Assembly (NCBI GenBank): GCA_019915135.1
Contig: JAHLMK010000004.1
Location: 1-64,000, forward strand
Direction of reading: 5' to 3'
Origin: Strobilurus pachycystidiatus
Lineage: Eukaryota; Basidiomycota; Agaricomycetes; Agaricales; Physalacriaceae
DNA length: 64,000 bases
A model generated the notes under the pieces. It searched no databases, had not been told where the DNA came from, and saw nothing but the letters and a program-made list of their open reading frames with translations. The position numbers and the translations under genes are program-made. This document shows, in pieces, positions 36,755 through 49,386 of the stretch; the first letter of the stretch is position 1, and the number at the start of each line of letters is the position of its first letter.

Positions 36755-39689
36755 TTACAACTCGCCTTCGATAATCGCAGCGGCTAGTGAATTGATCAGC
36801 AAAGAGTACTTCTCAAATCTCAGAGATGACACACCAAATGCGCCAACAGCATAAGCAGTCGCTGAAGTACTATGTGTCATGACGATGTTCATCCACCCGA
36901 GTGTGAGGAACCTACCGACGGAATGTCCAGTAAAGTGCAGGGGAATGACGGAAAGATCGGCAACTCGGATGTTAGTTGTACCATAAACCTATCGCTTCGT
37001 TAGAGTATCATAGCTACGATGAGTGTCTGGCAGGATTACCTTGAGGCTCGAGTCAACGACGCCATCCTTCTCCCTGGGGAGCATAGAAAGCGATCCAACA
37101 GTATCTATGCACGTGTCAGCCAACTAGTCTACCAAACATGAAGGAAGTAGGCCGGACGGAATGTCGTTCCGATGTTGCCTTTCACCCAAGTGATGATATC
37201 GTCGTCCGACTGAACGTTAGGCCCTGGATTTAGCTCCGAGTCCACGGGGGACTCTATTTACTCTTGTGAATCAGTTCGCGACGGGAGTCAGATGTGGGAG
37301 CATACCGATCAAGTCGCTGAACGGCGCTGTCTTCGCGATCCTCCGAATGTACTTAACCTGGTCGACAAGCGAATAGAGATCTACAGCATTGCGAATGTCA
37401 GTGTGAGCGACAGAAGGTGTGAAGGCTCACCGATGTCGTGCTCGAAGTAATGCGGATCGATGGCGGGGTTGTCCATGGGATCGCCCGACTTGGAATGGAT
37501 TGTGCCCCGAGAGAAGTTGTAGTTCGTAGCAGCGACGAAGGTAGCGTACTTCTTGCCAGGATTCGGTGGATCTGGGGTCAGAACTCGTCAGATAACGGGT
37601 CACAAAGATATTGTGAATTACGCGTACTGGGCGAGGACAGGAAACCCGGAAAAGCAATGAACTCGCTCAGGCCGATGCCTCTATCGATTTTGTCAAGCAT
37701 CAACTTGTATTGCTCCTCGAGGCCAGGAGGATAAGCCCCCTTCTCAGCCGTAATCTTTGTACGTTCGTTCTTGAGGAGTTCATCGGATCGGGGCGATACG
37801 GTCGACAAAGGGAGGTACGCGAAACCGGTGACACTCGTCATGAACAAGCCCTGTTGTTTTTTGCTATGGAAAACAATGATCAGTCAGTGGTCAGACGGAG
37901 AGATGCGCCACGTACAATAGTTCGACGTGCTTCGACATGACTTCGGGTTCTTGAAGCAGATTCAAGGTGTCCTCGCAAGCATCATCCTTGAGTTCTGCGA
38001 ATTGTCAGCCTCTCTGTGCATACATCCGAGCAGTGCTCACCGAAGGCCACTCCCACGAAGGTATGTTCTTGAACGTTTCGACCAACGCCGTCTAGCGCTA
38101 GCTTGACGGGAACACCAATCTTGGATAGCACATCCTGCCGACCGATGCCAGAGAGTTCCAGAATCTGAGGCGACTTCAGCGCGCTGCGTTCATCATGAGC
38201 AGGACGAAGTCGAATGCGGGTGGCTAGAACACCTACCCGGCACAAAGTATGACCTCCTTCGCTACTCGAGCTTCGTATATGGATTCCCCACAGGAGAATT
38301 CGACAGCTTGGGCAGTCAAGTCGTCGAGACCAGTGGTGTCAACTCGGCGAACGTACGCGTTCATCAAGACTTTGAGATTCGGTCGTGAAATATGGGGAAG
38401 CAGAAAAGCCTGGAGTGCGGTTCATGTCGATCATACAGATTTACATGCACACGCACGTTCGTTGAGTATGACCGCTCATTTGTGTTGGGATCAAGATGAG
38501 TCGCACAGAGGTAACGACCCGTGGACTACGTAGCCGTTAAGCTGTTGCGAGGGACACATAGATAATGTACTTACATCGCCATCGATCTGGAAGAAAATGA
38601 TTTGTCAGTGCCGACAAGGTGGAACGGGAAACACCGACCGGTGCAGATGCGATGGGAATGCCCATATTCCTGTAGGTCTGGACACGTCACTTGCTTGTAC
38701 AAGGACGAGGATCGAGATATACCTCTTGGAATCTGACTTGGAGATCGAGTACATGTTTCGGTTGTGCAACTTTGAGAGGTCCTACAACGCAATCAGAGGA
38801 AGTTCCGACACCCGATGAACATGACTGGACCCACCCGTCCCGATGGGCTTAGCCCAGCTCTCCATTAGCGCGGGCTCGTATTTGTTGTTCTCGCATCCAG
38901 GACCGTTCAAGGTATATCTTCGCGGAGTAGCCATTAGTAGCGACATGATTGAGCACGTCAAGCTTACGATGAAAGACTATTGATCATTTTCTTGTAGTTC
39001 TCGAAGTTCCACTTCTCGTTCCCGAGAGTCTCCCAGGCTGGAGCAGAAATACATGAGAGCTCAACCATCGATGTCCAGAAGACGATACCATTGATGTCCT
39101 CCGCGGCGGGGATCGACCAGCAAGAGAAGTTCATCGCAGAGCTCCCGCCTAGACTCTTGCCGCTGCAAAATGATTAGACGCGGAGCGAAGGACGGTTGCC
39201 AACTCACCGAGGCCAATAGACTTCCTTGTTGGAGGAGAAAATTTGAGGGACCTGAGACGATGTTCAGTGTGACGGAAAACCCATCGAGCGAGCATGGCAT
39301 ACGGTCATGAATGCCCAATCGTACTTGGGTTGCATGAACGTGAATCCATACTGAGCCGGTCGCACTAGAAGCAGAAGAATTCAGTGCCACAAAACTGGAC
39401 GGGATCATCATTCATACTGATCATTGGGTCCTCGAGATTCGCATCTCCGGCATCGAGGACAAGGACGGACACATTGGCGTCATCCGATAGGCGTTGCGCA
39501 ACCAAAAGACCGGCCGTCTATGAGTATAAGGGTGGTCAGCAATACGGGGCAGTACACAAGCGAGTGATACCCACGCCGCCACCTGAGAAACCATCTCAAA
39601 CATGTATAGTAAAGAAAGATAGGAAACACACCGACGATAATGAAGTCAAAGACTTGCTTATGAACTTGATTTACTGCGACAAAGGGCAT
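36755..39689 (-). CDS. GMC (glucose-methanol-choline) oxidoreductase
   Basis: FAD-dependent alcohol or sugar oxidase-type enzyme, minus strand, many short exons. The start MPFVAVNQVHKQ leads into FDFIIVGGGTAGLLVAQRLS, the FAD-binding Rossmann motif. The three Gly residues are split across an 8-base micro-exon (39575-39582) between exons 39632-39689 and 39418-39517. Next come DWAFMTVPQ and the GMC signature 1, RGKSLGGSSAMNF (near 39130-39170). Signature 2, ALKSPQILELSGIG, is near 38150-38190. The C-terminal motif VYGTTNIRVADLSVIPLHF is followed by GHS near 36920; one active-site His lies in this region. Stop at 36755. Substrate (aryl alcohol, glucose, methanol) cannot be told, and I did not place every exon. 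I did not establish a secretion signal; the Rossmann motif begins about 15 residues from the ATG. Confidence 0.85.
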
Positions 39690-41872
39690 GCCACTTCGAG
39701 GACTATGAGGGAGCGTGCTAGTGGCATTTTTATCTTTGTGAAGCAAGTCTGGGTCGTACCTTTGAGAAGGTAGTTAATGGTGATGCTGACTCGGAAGCAG
39801 GGGTTGCCGGGGGAGAATGAGACGTATCATCTATGCAGAAAGCCCTGTGATATAAAGTGAGAAGGATGCGGCAGTAGGATGGCGCCGATATGTGGCCATC
39901 TGTCCCCCAGATGATGTGGAATCCTCTGAGTCAATGGGGTCCATCGTGGTTTCCCGAAGACATATCAATTGCGGGAACTCGCCATCGTTGTCAAACACGA
40001 GCAAGCAAACACTCACGTGAGTCCCATCAACAACGAAACCTATGCCATAAACCTTCTTCGACGTCCAAACCACGGCCAACCGTAACAGTTAATGCACTTT
40101 TGGAAAGCTTGGAGTGGATGCCCACTATAGATACAGTGATACTAGGCCAGCACTCTACATTTGCTCGGTTGGACAGACTAATCGACAAACTTGGATAGCC
40201 GCCTTGACGACTTCCGTCAGAGAAAAACAAGGCTAAATCGGTCATTGAGTCCTCCCTATACTTCCAATCCCATCCATTGATTCATGACCCCGAGAACCGT
40301 GATAGCTCTCAAGTTGTACACGGCATCACGTCTGGGGAGCTGTGTCCACTGCTGGTATACTTAGAACAGATTTCATGCTCTCGAGAAATTTGCGTACCTC
40401 GTGGTGTTTCTTCCCTATCGTCTTGGTAATAATCTTCATACATAGCTATTTCGTTGTTGTTGATAGTTACACTACTAAGGCCGCTCGGATCCCTCAATCC
40501 TCCGACTGGCTGTCATCCGTTGTGGGTCTACAAAAGGACCGAAAGTGGTACAGATGACCCCAGCCCGTCGTTTGTAGTCCAAATTCATGTCCCGTTACAA
40601 ACTATGTGTACCACGACTATACGCTGCGTCCGGCGATCCTTTGGGTCTGTGCCGTGTATTGATTGATTGATTGATGTTGAGCTGATCGAGCTTCAGGGAT
40701 GTCCACTCAGTCTCCTCTGGTAGAGGTCAAAGTCAATGGACTCGGGCTCATTCCTCTATGATTGCACAGGTCGAGATTCACTGATGATGCATAACTGGGG
40801 ATCGTAAATTGGTGCTCCGAGTTTCACAGCATGTTCTACAAGAGGGGCCGCACAACACGTGTGATTGCTTCTCCATACAACACTCTTCCCGCTGAGAGAT
40901 AATTTGCAAGTTGGAACGGGTATCAATCAATCAAGAGATACACGACATGGGCTCCAGAGAACCTGCACCCCAAACGAAGCGGAGAATAACTACCAATGAT
41001 TTCGGATGACTGTAAATTGCGACGTTCGTTCTCGTCTTCTGCTGAGGAATAGGGCCACCCCAAAGGCCATGATGTCACTCCGTGTTTCCTCTTCGAATGT
41101 TGAGCCTTGAGAGAACAAATGTAAGATCGCCAATAGTGTTCTCGCATCACGGCAAACACTTCTATTCGACGTGATATACCCCCCCTAAAATTCGTGTCGA
41201 CGTAGTTTTGGCACTTTCAGTAACTCAAGACCATAAGATGACGGCCTTTCCAGACACTTGTTCCGTGCCATATACGGAGACCTTGCCAATAATGGCGCTC
41301 AAATCAACGGCCGGACAGAGAAGAAAAAGACTTACGAAAAGAGCATGCCGTAGCCGTTCTATTCGCGTCTCAAATGAAGATCCAGCAAGAGAAGAAGGGA
41401 GCGATAAAGACGGGTCATATTGTTGGGAATCTCTCCATCGCGCGTGGAGCGTAATCAGGAGGGTGAGTGAAAGACATTGAAAGGCGCGGAGAGGCCTTAG
41501 CCACGCTGGGCCACATGATCATCAGCACCATTGGTATCACCACTCGGACGAAGACTAGCATCATGAACGATCAAGAAGGGTACTTGACTCACATCAAAGT
41601 CGTTCGCAAGACTGGCCTAAGTATCGAGATCCAAATGCGGTGAAGCGCCAATATAGGTACTATATCAAGCAGTGCAGAGATACCCGGTGCCACCAGTATG
41701 GAGATCACCGAGAGTACAGAGATACATAAAGATTCGTCGTCGCCTAGCGAGGACTCCACAAGTATCTCCTCTCGAAACCGGTGTCGTGTCAATGGCGAAC
41801 GTTGAGTTAGAGTGAGATTTACGTTCTACTAGTCTGCTTGAAAGTTTTGCGCTAACAGTTACTCAGTAAGGG
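39690..41872. other. No confident gene; protein-like scraps only
   Basis: Minus-strand segments near 39900-40080 (VYGIGFVVDGTH, EFPQLICLRETTMDP) and 41000-41110 (SDIMAFGVALFL) look like pieces of coding sequence but do not join. They could be relics of accessory genes. A short attg microsatellite is at about 40658-40672. Confidence 0.3.
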
Positions 41873-43312
41873 ATCATTCGTGGGTCCTTCCTTGAACCTG
41901 ACAGAATCCGTATCGCTGATGGGGTTCCCGACAAGCTTGTGGGCGGCCTCGCAGCATTCTTGTTACTGGGATGGCTCGTTTCCCAGACAGGTACGTCGAC
42001 TCGGAGCTCTACACCCTGCCTTGCTGCATGCCAGTATCTAACGATGGTAACATAGCCAGGTATCACGAGAACTCTTCCGGGGACCCCCCTCTGCTGCGCT
42101 GTTTTGGTACGTTGATAGCATTTCTCCCTCCAAGTGTTATCTGCCGTCATGACCGCTCTCCACCCCAGTACATTGGCTACTTCTCTGGAACTGCATTTTG
42201 GCCGTCTTCGTCGCTGTGGTTGCTTGGCATGTTCTCATCAACAATGATCCCAATATCACCCCGATTCATTGGTCGCTCACACCGCTCCCGCTGTTAACTG
42301 GCATTGGTAGATCGTCTGTGACCCATTGCCCCATACTTTCTGACCTGTGGCTTCAGTCTCAAGCTCGGTTCAGTTATTCTACGCCTGGCGAATCTTCAGG
42401 CTCCAAAAAATCCTAGTAATCCCCATATTGATTGCTGGGGTAGGTTCTTTCCCGACCCCTTCGAGGTCAAAAAGTCATATCCTTCTAGATATCAATCACA
42501 TCGCTGATTTGCGCTGCAATCACGGGGATTCGTAGCTCCATTGTTGGCGTAGCGCACTTCTTCAAGCTGAAACCCGAGGTTTCTGTATGTACTGCTGTTG
42601 CTGCCCACAGAGCGACTCGGAGTTTATATTGATTCGTTGCCTCCTGATTAGATCTGGCTAGGTGGTGCTGCCCTGTGCGATGCGTTGATTACTGCCACCC
42701 TCGGCATCTATGTATGTTCGGATTCAATCCCCCCGACGGAGGACTCATCCCTTGAACACACAGCTGTATGAGAATAGAAGAAAGTCCCCAACAGCTCGTA
42801 CTCGGACGATGCTCTCCAAGTTGATCCTGGTGACAGTGGAAACGGGGTTTATCACTGCGGTCACAGCGGTCGCGGAGCTTGTGGCATTCATCATATCTCC
42901 TGCAAGTAATTTACATTTCGCATTGTTGGTCGTCCAATACCTATCACTCAATTCATAACTAATCACTCGGTATAGCTTCCTGGTTCTCAGCAAGCTGTAT
43001 GTGCCACGTTATCTAAGAGGGTTGCAGAGCTCTAACACAGATCTTTTCTCTAGATATTCAAACTGTGCACTTGCCGCACTTAATGCGCGTAGCAACATTC
43101 GCGGTCATGGCGGAGACCTTCTCTTGTCTATCCAGAGCGGCGGTCCGCTCTGGCCGCCTTCGTCTGGGCTGGCAGCGCACGGTGGCGCACACGTTCATGT
43201 GGAGACAGCATTGCATCGCGATGCTGATCCTATCAACCTCGATATCGAGATGCTCTCCATGCACGCGCAAACTGAAGTACGTGTGACTTCGAACAATGGG
43301 GATCGATGCTGA
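41873..43312 (+). CDS. DUF6534-type multi-pass membrane protein
   Basis: Basidiomycete-specific membrane protein family. Several exons can be read: a hydrophobic segment KLVGGLAAFLLLGWLVSQT near 41920-41985; WLLLWNCILAVFVAVVAWHV near 42177-42240; SSVQLFYAWRIFRLQKILVI near 42356-42420, matching the family's conserved FFAWRI helix; a stretch near 42536-42595; LCDALITATLGIY near 42670-42710; then TMLSKLILVTVETGFITAVT and NLHFA (42805-42925), joined through an intron to FLVLSKL (near 42977-42998) and through another to YSNCALAALNARSN (from about 43055). That final LSKLYSN-LNAR segment is the clearest family signature. Stop at 43312 is approximate, and the first exon with the ATG was not identified. 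Function is unknown. Confidence 0.7.
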
Positions 43313-44045
43313 GCAAGGTTATAGTCACACAGCAACTCAATGGATCCGAAGGCACACGATTTGCAGAGTGAGAGCGGCATTATCAGACTCCAACAGGAGG
43401 CTGCGAAGGACGGCGGAAAGCAGTGCTACTCAATTGGGGAATGAGCTCCAGGACCCAGACGATTGCTGGACAGTGGTGCTGATACACGGAACACCTGCGA
43501 CGTGCCAGTAGATATACCTATCTTTTCCTCGGTAATCGTGATCTCGAGAAACGAAGAACACGAAATCATGCCCGTCCTTGGACTAGTGTATAATCTGAGC
43601 TGCTGGACATGAAATTGAGGCGACGTGGTGATGAGCAACCAGCGCGTCCCCTGACCTTGACGAGGTAATAAGACTTGATAGTGCGCACTTGACTGGCCGA
43701 CACCGACGGAGGAGATAGTCGAGTAAGATAGCCATCAGTGGCTGTTCATCAGGCACCGCCCCCTGCCTGGTCCCTGACCGACTCCGCATCTTGCCTCTTC
43801 TCAACCAACTGTCATCGTCAAGTGCCACAGCTGACTCGATACACATCCACGTCTCCTGGACGAATCAACACCGCCGTCTTGTATTATCAGCGCACTCAGC
43901 AGCACCCCGACGTCAAATCGGACAGTCTCTCGAACATAGCTGGCCGCGAACCAACACCGCTCTCCACAAGGACCCGAAACGCCATAAACCGCACCACTCA
44001 ACGCACGCGGAGACTCACAGGTAGCAATCGAGCCAAGTAAAAAGG
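43313..44045. other. Intergenic, likely promoter of the next gene
   Basis: No coding segment with family signature. I see no TATA box that I would defend. Confidence 0.35.
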
Positions 44046-46019
44046 ATGGCAGACGCGAAAATGCAGGGATCACAGCAGAGGTGCGCGTTCATTCCACTGC
44101 GTCGGGACTCGGACGAGCCGCTCGCTCCCTTCATCAGCAACATTCTATCTCCCCGCCACCTTTTCCCTTCTGTCCCACCTCATGCACCTAGATTTGTCTA
44201 CTCTAATTGTCTAGGTACTAACCCCCGTTGCAGCTACAACGATTGGCTCAAAACGCAAGAAGAAGAAGGCGGGGAGCAGGAGCCGCCACCGCCGTACACG
44301 CTCGAGGCGGAGGAGCCCGTGGCGTCTGGGTCGGCAGCGGTCGCGAGCAGCACGTCGGCTGCGGCGGAGCATTCGTCAGCTATCCCTTTGAACACACAGC
44401 AGACAGGGAACAGCAATGCGGCGGGACACAGTAGCAATGGAGCGGCGACATCTACACTGCCATCAACACCCGCACATGTATCATCGCCACAGGCCCCGAG
44501 CTTTCTTTCGGCCGGCCCATCGACCGTGGCCCCACATCCACCTTCATCGACATCGACCTCGGCGGACGAACAGCTCGCAGAGATCACGGCTCGCTTTGCT
44601 CGACTCAACAACGACGGAGATGCAGGCGACACAGGAGAGGCGAGCTTGGCGTACGCTGGTGAAGGAGGCGGGACGGAGGATGCATATGGAGGTCTGGAAA
44701 CGAATAGCAGAGGAGACTACATGCCGCCTCAAGCTGGACATTCAGCGTACGTCCCGCCCTCATCGTCATCGCATGCTACATCGTCATCGGCACATCCGCC
44801 GCCGTCGTCATCGCACCCACCATCTTCTCCCTCGCACACGATTTCGTCCTCCTCCCGATACTCGCCGCCGGTACAAGGCCAATCAAGCTACATCCCGCCC
44901 TCGCAATCGTCTTACTCCCCGCCCGCCCCAGCAGCGCCGGTTCAGTCCAGTCACCCCGCCCCCGGCGAGATCTACTCACCTCCTCCGCAACAGACTGCAT
45001 TCCCCCCGCAACAACGACCTCCTCAACCGTCGTCATACCCCCCGCAGTCGTCTCCGTACCCCCCTCCGCAATCCTCATCATATCCCCTCCAGCAATCTCC
45101 ATACCCCCCTCCTCAATCCAATCGTCCCCCTCCATCCCCGCAACTCTCTCGTCCTCCGTTACATCCGGCATCATCTCTCCACGGAAACGGTCGAATCAAC
45201 GGAGGGGCGCCTGTCAATCACCTATCACCTCCGCCCGTCCATCCTGCACTGAACAAACGACCCTCAGCCGGGAACTTGGGACGGGCGAGCAGTGCGAGTG
45301 TGGCGCAGATATCGCAGAGACCACCACAGGGCAGACCGACGAGCACGCCTCATCCCGCCACGCCGAGTCGGCCCGCTACCACACAGCCGGGTCGACCATC
45401 GACGGCGCAGCCCATGCAACGACCGCCGAGCGCGGGGGCGGGATTAGGTCGACCTCCAAGTGCGGGAGCTGGATTGGGTAGACCGCCTCCGCCTGCTCTG
45501 CCGCCGAATCATCCACCTCAACACCCTCCGCAGGCACCCAGTGCGCACCAACGTCCCCCGCCACCACAAAGTCCAGTCTGGCCGCCACAGGAGTGGGGTG
45601 CTGGCCCGCCACCAGTGCAGTATGCTGTCTATAATAGACCAGGAAGCGCGATGCCGTCCACACCGCCGATGCCGCTCTCGCCTGGTATGATCATGCCAGG
45701 CAGTGCTCCACATTCGTCTGGATTCCCGCCTCCCTGTAACCACATGCCGATGCCCTCCTCGCCTGGGTTCGCTCCTTCTGGATATCCACCGTCGGGAGGT
45801 TTTGGGTCTATGCCTCAGCCTGGGTATAACAGTGGCTACGGAGGTTCAGGTGGGTTTGCGACACAGGGTCCGTACCAGCCGCCGTCCAATTATGGTCCAC
45901 CGCCGTCGAACTATGGCCCTTCACCTCAGTCGTATGGCCCTCCGCCTTCGCAGCCACAGGCGTACGGTGGAGGAGGTTATAATCCGTCGTATGCACCGCC
46001 GCAGCCGCAGAGGTGGTAA
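44046..46019 (+). CDS. Pro/Ser/Gln-rich low-complexity protein
   Basis: Open throughout from ATG 44046 to TAA 46019 (657 codons). The segment 44081-44233 looks like an intron: gtgcgcg at the 5' end, gtactaacccccgttgcag with a classic branch site at the 3' end. It is 153 bases, a multiple of three, so retention does not break the frame. Spliced, the protein is 606 residues and starts MADAKMQGSQQSYNDWLKTQ followed by an acidic patch and PPPPYTLEAEE (a PPxY motif). Most of the rest is disordered and rich in Pro, Ser, Tyr and Gln, with repeated PSAGAGLGRPP and YGPPP-type units near the C-terminus. PPxY and polyproline suggest binding to WW or SH3 domains; that is inference. No catalytic domain seen. 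Confidence 0.75.
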   Translation: MADAKMQGSQQRCAFIPLRRDSDEPLAPFISNILSPRHLFPSVPPHAPRFVYSNCLGTNPRCSYNDWLKTQEEEGGEQEPPPPYTLEAEEPVASGSAAVASSTSAAAEHSSAIPLNTQQTGNSNAAGHSSNGAATSTLPSTPAHVSSPQAPSFLSAGPSTVAPHPPSSTSTSADEQLAEITARFARLNNDGDAGDTGEASLAYAGEGGGTEDAYGGLETNSRGDYMPPQAGHSAYVPPSSSSHATSSSAHPPPSSSHPPSSPSHTISSSSRYSPPVQGQSSYIPPSQSSYSPPAPAAPVQSSHPAPGEIYSPPPQQTAFPPQQRPPQPSSYPPQSSPYPPPQSSSYPLQQSPYPPPQSNRPPPSPQLSRPPLHPASSLHGNGRINGGAPVNHLSPPPVHPALNKRPSAGNLGRASSASVAQISQRPPQGRPTSTPHPATPSRPATTQPGRPSTAQPMQRPPSAGAGLGRPPSAGAGLGRPPPPALPPNHPPQHPPQAPSAHQRPPPPQSPVWPPQEWGAGPPPVQYAVYNRPGSAMPSTPPMPLSPGMIMPGSAPHSSGFPPPCNHMPMPSSPGFAPSGYPPSGGFGSMPQPGYNSGYGGSGGFATQGPYQPPSNYGPPPSNYGPSPQSYGPPPSQPQAYGGGGYNPSYAPPQPQRW

Positions 46020-46645
46020 TAGATACATGCTTGTTTGGAGAGAGTGGAAATGCATCGAGTTTTCTTGTAAAACGTTCAGAGTCCCTGTGAGATTGGGTTT
46101 TCCCCCATCAGGTCTGTTAATCTCGACGATGCATTTTTCTGAGATATCCTGATGATGGCGTAAATGGTTTGTACGCTGAATTGCTGCCGGGCTGTACCGA
46201 CTGAGCGGGCGCCGGTGTGTTTGCTCTACGCTCTGGCGGCAAGTCAACCAAAATCAAGCGTCGATTTTGTCAGCTGCCTATGATGACCCGTCCGCCACAC
46301 CTTCGTCGGAAGTCACAGATGAGTCGAGACAAAGCCCGACCGGTGCGTACTTCAGACACACTATTTCGCATCTTCAGGTCGACTGCGACGGGACGCTCTG
46401 CACTTTCAGACCTGTCCACACTCGAATCCGGAGCTGATGAGAGATGACTTTGACGATATACATACGCTTCTCCCCTAGTTCAAGAAAAGTCCGATGGTGC
46501 ACACAGGAAGGAATGGCAACGCAGGCGAAGTGAGTGTCGTGCGCGCTTAGCAACGTCTTACCAGGAGAAGAAGAAGTCAAAGAATGAGCGGGTTTAACTG
46601 CAGTGACCGACCATGATCTGAATGCCAGAAGACACTGCTCTACAC

Positions 46646-46729
46646 GTTGGTATCGATTAGGGGTTAAATCACTTCGTTGTGGATTTCATCAGCTCCGAAG
46701 AGCCGCAGGTTCGATTCCTGCTACCGACA
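46646..46729 (+). tRNA. tRNA-His (GTG) with 12-base intron
   Basis: Cloverleaf read directly. Acceptor gttggta pairs with taccgac (one G-T pair) plus discriminator a; D arm gatt/aatc; anticodon stem cttcg/cgaag; loop ttgtgg...c with anticodon gtg; T arm gcagg/cctgc around ttcgatt. The anticodon loop holds 12 extra bases (atttcatcagct) one base 3' of the anticodon, the standard position of a nuclear tRNA intron. Mature length 72 before addition of G-1 and CCA. Confidence 0.92.
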
Positions 46730-49386
46730 TATTCCTCCGGTGAGGTCTCTTTTTTGATACTTATTGTGAACCTTCAACTACTGTCATTCAAATTTTACTG
46801 TTACCAATGACCATTCACTGTTCAATGATATTCAACATCGGCGTTTAGCTTCGGGAGAAGACTGAAATGTCTCGGTTGTCCGTCGTTACTTAGTGCGCCT
46901 TCCAGCTTCTGTCAGATTCCGCGCACCGGAGTTCGAGAGTCGAGAGTCGAGAGTCAGAGTCTACTGTCTCAAGACTCTGGCTGAAGGTGGAATGGATTCT
47001 TGGCCCTTGTGTGACTTGCTATTGATAGAATATCAAAATTCTTGTCGTCGACGTGCAAGATCAGAAAGTTGAGCCTGGCCGTAAATGCCGAATGGTTTGA
47101 CGCGTAATACTGGCCCTGGTAGCTTGAGCCTTAACATTGGTCGCAACGAGTATTCAAAAGATCGTTTTGGCGACTCGCATTGAGATTTGGTAGACAGCAG
47201 TTTTGTGCAATGGACGTGTTATTTGGCCTTGTTGAAAGCAGGTCGCGTTCTTCGGCACCAGTTGCCGGAGCACGGGTCTTTTCTTTTGTTTTCCTCCCCT
47301 TTCGTTCACTCGTTCATTCAATCCTGATCCCCACTCAGTAAGCTCCCTCGTGGCTCCCAACTCAGAGACTAACTCCGGGATTGCTTTATGCAGACCCAGC
47401 GATCAAATAATCCCTCCGCTGAACGCCTTGTATGATTTATAGCATATCCCAAAATACCTCGTCGCTGGGCTTGGGGACTACTACTCGTGGCGTTTTCCTA
47501 CTTGCCATGAAGACCTGTATCTTGAATCTCGACCGACTCGACTGTCCGTAAACGCTTTGTGGGCGGATCTTTACCAGCCAAGGAAGTTCGAGTCGTTCTA
47601 CTTGTTCTTGGCAGTCGTGTTTGCCTTTAGGTTGTGTGAGGCTTTCTCTCTTCGCAAACCAGTCATCACATGAACCAAACCACCGCGTTAATCTTCCTGA
47701 CGGGACGAGAGGGTCTCCCCGCGATGACACTTTAAACTACCTGCCCGCAACTTTTGTGAAGTACATCGCTCGTGAGCACGGGCATGTATCCACCGTATAT
47801 GTTGATATACAGTCCATTGACGAAGTGTGTGCCTATCGTTTGCAATTTGCTTTGTCCCGAGCTCATCTGACAAAAGGGTGTCCTGCACTCAGGGAGGATA
47901 ATTCCGTAGCCTGGAAACCTCAATTCGCGGCTCAGGAGATCATCGCATCACTGGATCTGCGATTGATTCAAGCGACTCGAAAGCAGACGTAAAACAAGGT
48001 GCGCCACGTTTGCCAGTGAGTTTCGAGCTGATTCCAACTCGCTCTATATGCCGAAAGATACCGCCAAGCGGATGACAACCTGACGTTCGTCGACATGGCG
48101 GCGTATAAATGATCAATCTGATGAAAGGATTCGGGAAGTCAGTGTCTCCGTGCCCAGCAGGTTTATTCCAGAATCGGAGCGATTCATGGCACACAAAGGA
48201 GAAGAAGTGTTGAATATTCGGGGAAGGACGACTAACACGGACTGGCGGTAAGTGTTGCTACTCCCCCCCTGCCGATAGCTGACGTGTCAACACAATCCGC
48301 TGTAGACGATATCTACGCTCTGAAGGATGCTTGTCACGTCTTCCTTTTATATTTGATATCACGATGTTCATGATCAAAGTGAAACTAGGCAGGACTAGGA
48401 ACATTGGGCTGAATTTTGTTGTAAGGTTCTCATTGGACTTTCAGATACGGACAATCCGAACGGTACAAACGAATCGGTGTTCACTGCCCTATCCAGCGGT
48501 AAGCGCCAGGAACTAGGATCAAACGGGGGTAGAGTCCAGAATGGAATTCCAGATCATCGAGTCCAATTTCGATATTTCGCCACCATCACCTCGAGGCGAA
48601 CGTCTTTCCGTACGTGGGGCTGAGAGATGACGCAGAGATAAACAAAGGCGAGCCTCACCTTGTGATTTCGCGGGAAGGGATGTCGAACATGGAGTCCCGG
48701 CTCGGATGCTTTCGTGGTGATGGTTGTTCCGAATCAATTGTGGGGGAGGACGACATGAGTAGGCGGGGATTGAAAGTTCGTCAGGATGAAGGCCAAGACA
48801 GCGCAGTATGTCTCAGTAAGTGACTATCACTGCGTGGTCCTGGTTCTGTGAAGACTTTGGACGGGACGCTCCCGATCACATGCAGGGCTTCTGACAGTGA
48901 CATACACGAGGCGGCTACCACCCAAGTCCGAGTCCGAAATTGGTCGACAGAGATACGAACAGCGTAAGACAGAGGACATATTCGACCATGTTCTCAAGCC
49001 GAATTCAATGTACTCCTAGAGCCGAGCGTTAGGCGATGGATGTCATCGAAAGAAGGGAGTCGATGAATAGCACCGGCAGCATCACGTGAAGAAGCCAGGG
49101 AGGGAAATGCACGCATGTATGACCTCGTGTCGACACCTCCTTCGGCACTTAAAGCTTGCTCGAAGGCGTGTTGCAAGGCGTCCTTTCGACCTTGACGGCC
49201 CCCTTCGTCAGAACACCCCGTTTATGACCGTCACGACCAGGTGAGGCATTCCTTCATCTTCCCGCTAGGATTGACCATTCACGCTGTAGACCCCCCTCTC
49301 TTCCCCTCTTCCCTCCCTTGCTACCCTTATCTCGATCCCACTAACGACTCGCCACGTCCTCACGAACACGATATACCTCTTCATTC
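46730..49386. other. Long stretch without a confident gene
   Basis: Contains a short 9-base tandem (gagagtcga repeated about three times, 46930-46960). Overlapping frames at 47437-47992 on both strands are protein-like in places but unsupported. A CT-rich tract at about 49290-49335 probably marks the start region of the next gene. Confidence 0.35.

Noticed and set aside
43058..43286. Alternative-frame ORFs over the DUF6534 last exon
   Set aside because: The frame reading YSNCALAALNARSN carries the family signature; the others are shadows.
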